From positions 1-31,352 of the forward strand of contig CAZUON010000045.1 in NCBI GenBank assembly GCA_964621345.1: a stretch of 31,352 nucleotides of DNA, given 5' to 3'. The translations under genes were made by a program, and so were the position numbers. The notes under the pieces were generated by a model. The model saw only the letters and a program-made list of their open reading frames with translations, did not search any database and had not been told where the DNA came from. This DNA is from Glaciecola sp964621345. GTDB lineage: Bacteria; Pseudomonadota; Gammaproteobacteria; Enterobacterales; Alteromonadaceae. This document shows, one piece after another, positions 1 through 6,112 of this stretch (position 1 is the first letter of the stretch; every line of letters begins with the position of its first letter).

Positions 1-365
1 GCCAATGCTGCGTGTAAATCAATTAGGTCAGAGCTTATTAATTCGGCTCGAATCGCTATCTGTTCGCGACTACCTATAAACGGATCGTCGCAAACCCCAG
101 CAAGCTGTTGTTTTAATTCTAGTAAGGTCTGGCGCAGGCTAGCTCGAGCCTGCGCCCTATACTTGCCACGCCACAATAACTGACTAATGTATTCTCGCTC
201 AATAGCTTCTCCCGGCTGCAAACACAACATTGCCAGTAGCGCCCTAACGCGTTTACCACTGATTACGATTTCGTCTCCGCTTGCAGATATCGCGCGGAAA
301 TGACCAAATAGTTGTAATTTGATTGGTTTGTATGATTTCACAGGAAAATTAGAGGCAGAACCCAT
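1..365 (-). CDS. SARP-like winged-helix transcriptional regulator, N-terminal fragment
   Basis: Reading the minus strand from ATG at 365 gives 121 open codons that run off the left edge, so only the N-terminus is present. An in-frame TAG three codons upstream makes this ATG the first possible start; a weak AGGG lies about 12 nt before it. The fragment opens with a beta-strand-like segment (KLQLFGHFRA), then GKRVRALLAMLCLQPG, REYISQLLW and ARASLRQTLLELKQQL. This is the pattern of the OmpR/SARP-type winged-helix domain that precedes BTAD or TPR modules in SARP-like activators: 'arrest of resources, open new helix, ASLRQxLxxLR' recognition helix. The C-terminal part, which would show the sensor or TPR module, is outside the window. 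The family assignment is by pattern recognition; target genes are unknown. The gene points away from the ECF operon, so no functional link is implied. Confidence 0.7.
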   Translation of the reverse strand, partial: MGSASNFPVKSYKPIKLQLFGHFRAISASGDEIVISGKRVRALLAMLCLQPGEAIEREYISQLLWRGKYRAQARASLRQTLLELKQQLAGVCDDPFIGSREQIAIRAELISSDLIDLHAAL

Positions 366-744
366 CGTATGCTAACCCTTTTTTCATTTCGGTCTCTTTC
401 AACTATCCAGACTCTTATTGTTTTGAAATACCTACAAAATGGTTAGAAACTATAAAAAGTATATTCAGCATTGCTAAAATAAACAACCTGCGCAATACAA
501 TACATGCTCGGAGAGGGGATTGTAATCTAATGTTTGGTCTTATAGCCTACACTTTCATAAATCAGCTTAAAGTAAAAGCAGCAAAGCTAGAGTAGATGGG
601 TAAACATGTATTTGGATAAAAAGAATCTGAACATTGGGCTAAACGAACCACTGCTTAAGCGTTAAGTGTGGTTAACAAGCCACACATGTGGCTTGTTTGA
701 CTGCTTATTGATCATTGTAACTATTGTTTTTTACTACAGCTATA
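366..744. other. Intergenic region, no gene seen
   Basis: This is about 380 bp between the 5' end of the regulator and the 3' end of the DUF4097 gene. No open frame with a credible ribosome binding site was found on either strand. It should contain the promoter of the regulator (minus strand, AT-rich stretch around 430-480). It also has one strong inverted repeat at 674-697, listed separately. Confidence 0.6.
674..697 (-). terminator. Inverted repeat, possible terminator of the ECF/DUF4097 operon
   Basis: AACAAGCCACA and TGTGGCTTGTT form a perfect 11-bp inverted repeat with only CA between the arms (about 10 bp with a 4-nt loop if folded). It lies 48 bp beyond the stop codon of the last gene of the minus-strand operon. 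No long T tract follows on either strand, so Rho-independent termination is only a possibility; it could instead protect the 3' end of the message. Confidence 0.4.
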
Positions 745-1713
745 CTACTGCGTATCAATCACTATTCTGCCATGCACTGTCGTTACATCTACTGTCGCGT
801 CAGGGTTACCCGTTGTGAACTGGAGCCATTCTCTTGGTCCATATTTGGCTTCTCGGGTTCTGTCGTCGCTAAGATTATTAGTAATACTGCCCCCGGCGTG
901 AGCCTCTAAATCGAATTTTGCAGCGACATCAGCAGGTAAATTGAGCTTAATTTTACCGCCTACAGAATTCGCTTTGACTCCGGCGCCAGCCATTAAGCTC
1001 ATTGTAAGTTCGATATCTCCGTTAACGGTTTGAGCGTCAACAGACGATACTTGTGCCATGGTAAAGTCGATATTACCATTTACAGTTTCGACCGACAGGT
1101 CTGTAGCGCTAGTACTCGCCTTAATATCGCCATTTACCGACTCAGCTTCGATTAAATTTCCACTGATCTGCTCAATGTTTATATCGCCGTTTACCGCATC
1201 AACATAAACCTCGCCTTTAATACCTGATGCCCTTATATCACCATTGACAGATTCGAGGGTTATTCTTCCAAGCAGTGCAGTAGCGTTTATATCACCATTT
1301 ACCACTTCTATATCACTGCTGCCTCTAATATTTTTAACACCTACGTCAGCATTGGTCGTACTGTATTCAACGCGACTACCTTGAGGTACGTGTATTACTA
1401 AGTTATCGCCATCCACTTTATTACCATTCCAATTACCCCAGCTTTTCTTTTGAATAACTTCTACTTTTATCTCAATCGATTTACCGTTGCGTTTAAAAAT
1501 AAACTCCTCTGTATCGTCGCCTAGCTCGCCTTTTACCGACACCTCAGGCTTGTCCCAACCAATAATTTCGGCTTTACCTGCAATATGTTCAATCTGCACG
1601 ATACTGTCTGGGGCAGCATCGAGGGTTTGGTCCACCTTTTCGCCTGCAAGAGCCATTTGGCTGAGCATTGCAATAAGTGCTGTGCTTACTTTTGCTATCG
1701 TCGTGTTTTTCAT
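745..1713 (-). CDS. Exported DUF4097-family beta-solenoid protein
   Basis: The 322-residue product has a Sec signal peptide (likely cleavage after ALA23) and then a DUF4097-type putative adhesin domain. Its centre is a strikingly regular repeat: the tripeptide VNG, mostly followed by DI, occurs at residues 138, 156, 174, 193, 211 and 230. That is one short beta rung every 18-19 residues, as expected for a beta-solenoid. The C-terminus (TVHGRIVID) closes the repeat. There are no cysteines in the repeat and no C-terminal anchor, so a soluble periplasmic or surface location is inferred. The start has a good AGGAG site 6 nt upstream. It is the third gene behind an ECF sigma factor and its anti-sigma factor, 9 bp after the latter, and so is probably the effector or sensor output of that envelope-stress unit. 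The molecular function of DUF4097 proteins is not established. Confidence 0.85.
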   Translation of the reverse strand: MKNTTIAKVSTALIAMLSQMALAGEKVDQTLDAAPDSIVQIEHIAGKAEIIGWDKPEVSVKGELGDDTEEFIFKRNGKSIEIKVEVIQKKSWGNWNGNKVDGDNLVIHVPQGSRVEYSTTNADVGVKNIRGSSDIEVVNGDINATALLGRITLESVNGDIRASGIKGEVYVDAVNGDINIEQISGNLIEAESVNGDIKASTSATDLSVETVNGNIDFTMAQVSSVDAQTVNGDIELTMSLMAGAGVKANSVGGKIKLNLPADVAAKFDLEAHAGGSITNNLSDDRTREAKYGPREWLQFTTGNPDATVDVTTVHGRIVIDTQ

Positions 1714-1722
1714 TTAAAACTC

Positions 1723-2244
1723 CTAAATATGTTGCCATGCGGGCGCATGTACTTTTTCAATAATCGCTAATTGTTGTTCATATACTTGTTTTAGCATTTT
1801 CAATAATGCCTGATTGTTGGGGGCTTCTTTTAAGGCTTGTTTAATAGCTGTTTCGGCTTCATCCAAATCATCTAATTGTTGCTGCCAGTTGTTGGTTGCC
1901 GCTGTGGCATCTTTAAAACTTATTAGTAGTGCTTGCTTTTGTTTTTGATGCTCAGCACTTAAAGTTGCCACCAACGACTGCGCTCGCATACTGGGATATT
2001 GATATATGGCAATGACACCAATAAACCCTAATATACAAATCGATGCAGCAATGGCTAAATATTGACGAACTTTATGGGGCTTGGGTTTTGCACCAATGGG
2101 CTCTTTGGCAATCGATTGCTGCGCTGATTGATTCACAATTGCAAATTCGATACCTTGCCACAAATCTCTATCTGGCGATTTATCCCGAGCTAACGAATTT
2201 ATTTGCTGGTCAATCTGTTGATTGGTTGTATGTTGCTTACTCAT
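1723..2244 (-). CDS. Probable membrane-bound anti-sigma factor
   Basis: The 173-residue protein has a cytoplasmic N-terminus with PDRDLWQGIEFAI around residues 25-37. This resembles the P-x-RDLW-x-x-I segment seen in many anti-sigma factors. One transmembrane helix follows at about residues 62-81, then a periplasmic, Gln-rich, probably helical or coiled-coil tail (85-173). No HxxxCxxC zinc motif is present, so it is not a classical ZAS anti-sigma factor. Its ATG overlaps the end of the sigma gene by 8 nt, with a GGAG about 7 nt upstream inside that gene. This implies translational coupling and near-stoichiometric production with the sigma factor. The role is inferred mainly from this arrangement and the topology. 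How the periplasmic tail would sense a signal is not visible. Confidence 0.75.
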   Translation of the reverse strand: MSKQHTTNQQIDQQINSLARDKSPDRDLWQGIEFAIVNQSAQQSIAKEPIGAKPKPHKVRQYLAIAASICILGFIGVIAIYQYPSMRAQSLVATLSAEHQKQKQALLISFKDATAATNNWQQQLDDLDEAETAIKQALKEAPNNQALLKMLKQVYEQQLAIIEKVHAPAWQHI

Positions 2245-2824
2245 TGACCCACTCCTCTAGCAGTGTGCGAGCGCGATGAAATTGTACTTTGCTGGTATTC
2301 GGGGCAATTGAGAGCATACTGGCGACTTGTTCATGCCGATATCCCTCGATGGCATGCAATACAAAGACTATGCGAGTGCGCTCTGGAAGCCGCAAAACCA
2401 TTGCTTCAAATGCATCAGCGTTTATTTCGCCGGAGTATTGTTGTTGATGGTTTGTTTCATCGTTCATTGAAAACATATTCTGCCACCAACTTTTTTGTTT
2501 GCGTATATACGAAATACAGACATTGCTAGCAACACTGTGTAACCACGTCGAAAATTTACTTCTATCATCAAAATTATGAATTTTTTGCCATAGTTGAATA
2601 AACACTTCTTGGGTGGCATCTTCAGCTTGTGATTTATCGGCACACAAACGAAAACACAGTCCATACACCATTTTTAAATATTGCTTATAAAGTACCTTGA
2701 AAGCATCCACATTCCCTTTTTTTGCCTGCTCTATCGCATTGTTTAATTCAGAATCTGTCAAACTCTCAACCTGCTGGGGTTGAGTACTGGGCAGTTTATG
2801 GATGTTAGTCTTGGTACTAGTCAT
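2237..2824 (-). CDS. ECF-type RNA polymerase sigma factor
   Basis: The 195-residue protein has the two ECF domains. Region 2 spans about residues 41-110 (YGLCFRLCADKSQAEDATQE, then the WLHSVASNVCISYIRKQK helix). Region 4 spans about 138-190 (LPERTRIVFVLHAIEGYRHE, then the HTH ending VQFHRARTLLEEW). Length is normal for a minimal ECF factor with an N-terminal extension of about 30 residues. It is the first gene of a three-gene minus-strand unit with its anti-sigma factor (8-nt overlap) and a DUF4097 protein. A candidate self-recognised promoter (2860-2888) lies just upstream, suggesting autoregulation. The stimulus is unknown; an envelope signal is inferred because both downstream products are membrane or exported. 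Confidence 0.93.
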   Translation of the reverse strand: MTSTKTNIHKLPSTQPQQVESLTDSELNNAIEQAKKGNVDAFKVLYKQYLKMVYGLCFRLCADKSQAEDATQEVFIQLWQKIHNFDDRSKFSTWLHSVASNVCISYIRKQKSWWQNMFSMNDETNHQQQYSGEINADAFEAMVLRLPERTRIVFVLHAIEGYRHEQVASMLSIAPNTSKVQFHRARTLLEEWVNE

Positions 2825-2859
2825 GCTTTCCTAAGCGTGCTTGTTTGTTTCATAGTATC

Positions 2860-2888
2860 TGTCGCAATGGATATGCAAAAGGTTTACA
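2860..2888 (-). promoter_or_regulatory. Candidate ECF-type promoter of the sigma operon
   Basis: On the minus strand TGTAAACC is followed after 16 nt by CGACA. This matches the general layout of ECF promoters (a -35 with an AAC/ACC core and a CG-containing -10, as in TGTAAC-N17-CGAC-like sites). It would start transcription around 2854, about 30 nt before the ATG. No good sigma-70 hexamer pair was seen at the same place. One site alone is weak evidence. Confidence 0.4.
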
Positions 2889-3374
2889 ACATATTTTTAA
2901 AATATAAATAAGTTTGGTGCTAGGGCTTGGAATATGAGTTTTGAGTAGAGTTATTTCAGGAAGAGATATGTATGCAAAAGAGAGGGGAGTATGAGTGAAC
3001 GTAAAGGACAATTGCACCTGCGCTTAGCTTGGACTTTTTTTATATTGTAAAGATCAAAGAGCATCATCGCCAACACTCAAAAACAAAGTGTACGGGCTAT
3101 AAAGAAAGTCGTATCTTTAGGGTTTTCAAAGGCCCGCTCATGTAAATGATTTTCCAAAGTGTCGGCTTGAGAGAGTACAACATTAGCCTATCCTCTTAGA
3201 CGTCACAAAGAGGTAAAATTTAACTCTCCCAAAAATGCAGGTGTCATCTCGTCGATAGCGTTACTTTATCTTATGGTTGTAATTAAACGGTGTGTTTGGA
3301 AGAGAAAGGTTTAGATATCGATGACGAGCACCTTAAATGCTCGTCAAAGAATTGGGGAAACTACTGATTGTTTC
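2889..3374. other. Intergenic region, one hairpin and no convincing gene
   Basis: About 490 bp lie between the sigma operon promoter and the PEP-CTERM gene. A 19-codon frame at 2991-3050 on the plus strand has a GAGGGG just before its ATG, but nothing else supports it. At 3322-3346 there is a 9-bp stem (TGACGAGCA/TGCTCGTCA) with a 7-nt loop, 29 bp beyond the stop of the PEP-CTERM gene. It could act as its transcript end, although a T tract is missing. Nothing else was recognised. Confidence 0.5.
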
Positions 3375-3941
3375 TTATTGTTTATTGCGTCTCAAACATA
3401 GAGAGATGCCAAACACGCCCATAAGCAAAACTGCCAATGTAGTTGGGCTTGAAACACTTTGGATATCAGTACCGACGAAGGCGTAATTTACATTGTCAAA
3501 GCCATGGTCTGAAATATATGCAGAAGCGTCTGTAATACCCGGTCCCCATGGAGATTGAGCGCCATTATTGTCGTAAGCATCATTGTCATTGTTATCAACA
3601 TCGAAATTTTCGGAAAGAGCAAATGCTTCAGACCAACCCCAGCCGTCGTACCAAGCTAGACGGTCAACTAAACCCGTATCAACACTTGCAGTAGCGTAAA
3701 TCATTCCTGCTGCAGCCGGACCAAATATAAACTCAGCTGCACTTATGCCTGTAAACATAACACCTGCCCCCGGCGCTGATGACCATTGGGGACCGTCGCT
3801 TAGAACCCAGCTACCAACATATTCCCATTGTTTGCCGTCGCTATCTAAATAAGTATTGCCGACGATTAAGGCTGCATTAGCGTTAGTTGATGTAAATAAA
3901 ACCATAAAGAAAAAGAAAGTTGTAAGTAATTTTGTTTTCAT
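3375..3941 (-). CDS. PEP-CTERM sorting domain protein, secreted
   Basis: A TTG 39 nt further upstream is possible, but the ATG at 3941 directly begins a clean signal peptide (MKTKLL, hydrophobic core, cut after ANA about residue 22), so I use it (188 residues). The mature part has repeated aromatic and small residues (for example SAAEFIFGPAAAG, LAWYDGWGW) and an Asn/Asp-rich stretch (DVDNNDNDAYDNNG) that could bind cations. The C-terminus is a sorting tail: VSSPTTL, a hydrophobic helix, then LRRNKQ. It carries SSP in place of Pro-Glu-Pro, a variant that I recall as frequent in this order. Such tails are recognised and removed by exosortase XrtA during export with exopolysaccharide. The gene is monocistronic. 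A prsT homologue lies about 4 kb away; no exosortase gene is in the window. The function of the body is unknown. Confidence 0.85.
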   Translation of the reverse strand: MKTKLLTTFFFFMVLFTSTNANAALIVGNTYLDSDGKQWEYVGSWVLSDGPQWSSAPGAGVMFTGISAAEFIFGPAAAGMIYATASVDTGLVDRLAWYDGWGWSEAFALSENFDVDNNDNDAYDNNGAQSPWGPGITDASAYISDHGFDNVNYAFVGTDIQSVSSPTTLAVLLMGVFGISLCLRRNKQ

Positions 3942-4028
3942 TGAGAAATTCCAAAGTAATTTTTTAACGTTGGGAAGCAAGAATTTGGCCAGATTGTAAG
4001 TTGTTGTATTTTATAAGTATTGTGAGTT

Positions 4029-4058
4029 ATTACACCATATTTAAAGTATATTTGTAAA
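4029..4058 (-). promoter_or_regulatory. Candidate sigma-70 promoter of the PEP-CTERM gene
   Basis: On the minus strand TTTACA (4058-4053) and TGTAAT (4034-4029) are 18 nt apart. This would start transcription near 4022 and leave a leader of about 80 nt. I looked for a sigma-54 TGGCAC-N5-TTGC type site, because PEP-CTERM genes are often under PrsK/PrsR control, and saw none. Confidence 0.3.
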
Positions 4059-4107
4059 AAAATCAGACATAATAATGCTTTCAAACACATGATTTTACAG
4101 ATACAAA

Positions 4108-4143
4108 GCAGCGCGTTATTAATAGCGCGCTGTTGCGCGCTGC
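4108..4143 (-). terminator. Inverted repeat, likely terminator of the cysG operon
   Basis: GCAGCGCG (4108-4115) pairs with CGCGCTGC (4136-4143). On the minus strand the stem is followed by TTTGT. Within it, 4124-4130 and 4135-4141 can form a competing 7-bp hairpin with a TGTT loop, and 4109-4115 can also pair with 4126-4132. It lies about 130 bp beyond the cysG stop codon. Confidence 0.45.
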
Positions 4144-4272
4144 ACCTGTATTAGCTTAATCACTCAGTCGTCCAAATGCAGGCAAAGCTCTAAAACAGAG
4201 GTCGTTTTAAACCTGTACATCATTCCGTCGCACGACATTTTGCTTACTTGACAAGGTGTTCCACAGCCATTT

Positions 4273-5658
4273 TTACGTATTAAACCAATTAAGCTGACTA
4301 TGTAAAGTTACTACAGTTCCAACAATAATTAGGGTAGGAGGCTTGACCTCGGCGGTAAGGGGGTTATCGAGTATGTCTTCAAGCGTGCCGGTGACGACTT
4401 TTTGATTAACCCGTGTCGCATTTTCAATTAGTGCAATAGGGGTCGTAGCGTCAAGGCCGTTAGCTATGAGTTCTTTGCAAATAATAGGTAAACCTGTCAA
4501 ACCCATGTAAAAGACTAAGGTTTGCTGGTTTTGAGCAAGAGCTTTCCAGTTAAGATCAATGCTATTGTCGCGTAAATGCCCCGTAGCAAAGGTCACTGAT
4601 TGGGCATGGTCGCGATGGGTGAGAGGGATTCCTGCATAAGTTGCGGCCCCTGTTGCCGCCGTAATGCCGGGTACTACCTGAAATTCCACACCGTGTTCAA
4701 TAAGAGTTTGAATTTCTTCGCCGCCGCGACCAAAAATAAAAGGGTCACCGCCTTTTAAGCGAACAACGCGATTACCTTCAAGTGCCAGTTTGGCAAGCAA
4801 ATCATTTATTTCATTTTGTGGAATGGTGTGATTACTTTTTGCTTTTCCAACATATATTTTTTCGGCATCGCGGCGCACAAGCTCTAATATGTCGGGGGAG
4901 ACTAAGCGGTCGTAAACTACAACATCGGCCTTTTGCATTAAGCGCAGTGCCCTAAAGGTTAAAAGGTCGGGGTCCCCGGGCCCAGCTCCCACTAAATACA
5001 CTTGCCCTGCTGGCTTTTCTCCTGCCTGATACTTTTCTAAAGCAGTATCAAGCTGCTGTTCGGCCTGCTGGCTATTGCCCTGCAATACGTTTTCACCAAT
5101 GTCTCCGTCGAGCACGTCTTCCCAAAAATAACGACGGTCGGTGACTGAACTCAATGCAGATTTTACTTTGTTGCGGAATTTTTCAGAAAAATCACCCAAT
5201 AAACTGATTTTATGCGGCAGCACGCTTTCTAACTTTTGGCGAATATAACGAAGTAAGACAGGGGCTACGCCACCACTGCTCATTGCAATGATAATGGGGC
5301 TGCGGTCTACAATAGAAGGGGTAATAAACTTACATAACGGGGTGTTATCCACAACATTTACTAAAATGCCGCTAGCATGCGCAGTATCATGTATATATTG
5401 ATTAACGTCGGGCTTGTCGGTTGCCACAAATACTAAGTTTTGGCCTTGTAGATCAGCGTGTTCAAAGACCCGGTGATGCAGAGTGATGTTATGTTCTTTC
5501 ACTAACTTTGCTACGGTATCGCTTACCCACGGAGAAACCACGGTAATTTTGGCGGGTGTCTTCAAAATTAATTCAAGTTTGCGCGCGGCGACCTCACCTG
5601 CACCAACAATTAGGCAGTGAGTGTATTGAGCATCTATAAATACTGGGAAATATTTCAC
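4273..5658 (-). CDS. cysG: Siroheme synthase (trifunctional CysG)
   Basis: The 461-residue protein is full length and combines two modules. The N-terminal precorrin-2 dehydrogenase/sirohydrochlorin ferrochelatase (about 1-210) has the dinucleotide-binding GAGEVAARK motif at 19-27, Asp104, and Ser128 in MSSGGVAPVLLR; both catalytic-site residues fall at the E. coli CysG numbers. The C-terminal uroporphyrinogen-III C-methyltransferase (about 219-461) has VGAGPGDPDLLT, VRLKGGDPFIFGRGGEE and VPGITAATGAA. It makes siroheme from uroporphyrinogen III using SAM and NAD+, for sulfite and nitrite reductases. The start is GTG, sharing one base with the TAG stop of the small membrane protein upstream (TAGTG). 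Translation is therefore probably coupled to that gene. No sulfite or nitrite reductase genes are in the window. Confidence 0.96.
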   Translation of the reverse strand: MKYFPVFIDAQYTHCLIVGAGEVAARKLELILKTPAKITVVSPWVSDTVAKLVKEHNITLHHRVFEHADLQGQNLVFVATDKPDVNQYIHDTAHASGILVNVVDNTPLCKFITPSIVDRSPIIIAMSSGGVAPVLLRYIRQKLESVLPHKISLLGDFSEKFRNKVKSALSSVTDRRYFWEDVLDGDIGENVLQGNSQQAEQQLDTALEKYQAGEKPAGQVYLVGAGPGDPDLLTFRALRLMQKADVVVYDRLVSPDILELVRRDAEKIYVGKAKSNHTIPQNEINDLLAKLALEGNRVVRLKGGDPFIFGRGGEEIQTLIEHGVEFQVVPGITAATGAATYAGIPLTHRDHAQSVTFATGHLRDNSIDLNWKALAQNQQTLVFYMGLTGLPIICKELIANGLDATTPIALIENATRVNQKVVTGTLEDILDNPLTAEVKPPTLIIVGTVVTLHSQLNWFNT

Positions 5659-5855
5659 TATTGTTTGTCTTTAGCCATGTTATGCGCTTCTTTTAATGCG
5701 CGCTGTCGCTGAAACACCCATAAAAAACCAAAGCTCACCATTAAGAACCCTGCAATTACAGCTTGGGTGTATAGCTCTTTATAAATACTCACAAAGAGCC
5801 ATACGCACATAATTTCAGAGCCAATTAAATAAACTAAGCCTTTCTTATTCATCAT
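5658..5855 (-). CDS. Small two-helix inner-membrane protein of unknown function
   Basis: The 65-residue product has two hydrophobic segments (about residues 8-24 and 31-48) and a basic, probably cytoplasmic tail (QRQRALKEAHNMAKDKQ). The start has an AAGGAA site about 5 nt upstream of the first of two adjacent ATG codons. The stop codon overlaps the GTG start of cysG by one base, so it is the first gene of that operon. I do not recognise the family. Its position suggests a role tied to siroheme or sulfur/nitrogen metabolism, but this is guilt by association only. Confidence 0.7.
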   Translation of the reverse strand: MMNKKGLVYLIGSEIMCVWLFVSIYKELYTQAVIAGFLMVSFGFLWVFQRQRALKEAHNMAKDKQ

Positions 5856-5917
5856 ATCTTTCCTTTGACAGAAGCGGTGTCGTTTTATCGATTTATCTAA
5901 TACTGTAGCACGCGTTG

Positions 5918-5929
5918 TGCGTTAACGCA
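5918..5929. promoter_or_regulatory. 12-bp perfect palindrome, possible operator
   Basis: TGCGTTAACGCA is a perfect palindrome about 65 bp upstream of the small membrane protein/cysG operon, in an AT-rich spacer, where an operator would be expected. I cannot name a regulator. Confidence 0.25.
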
Positions 5930-6057
5930 GATTCAAGCACGTTAATAGACCGCCTATATTCTAAATTCTTCCCGTTTTTAGAGAAGTAATAAAAAAAAGG
6001 TTTATATAACTATTGGGTATATGCGTGAGTATATAACTTCCGTGTAGTGCAAATAAA

Positions 6058-6083
6058 AACACCCGCATTTAAAAGCGGGTGTT
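6058..6083 (-). terminator. Rho-independent terminator of deaD
   Basis: AACACCCGC pairs with GCGGGTGTT (9 bp, 8-nt loop). On the minus strand it is followed by a T-rich tract (TTTTATTTG, overlapping the stem base). It sits 30 bp beyond the deaD stop codon. The plus strand also has a T-rich stretch after the stem, so it may work in both directions. Confidence 0.85.
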
Positions 6084-6112
6084 TATTATTTTTGCGCTAG
6101 CGGTGTTTATCG

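Noticed and set aside
724..909. 61-codon plus-strand frame at the end of the DUF4097 gene
   Set aside because: Antisense overlap with the DUF4097 coding region and no ribosome binding site.
2991..3050. 19-codon frame with GAGGGG upstream
   Set aside because: Too short to judge; the spacing of 3 nt is poor and the peptide has no recognisable feature.
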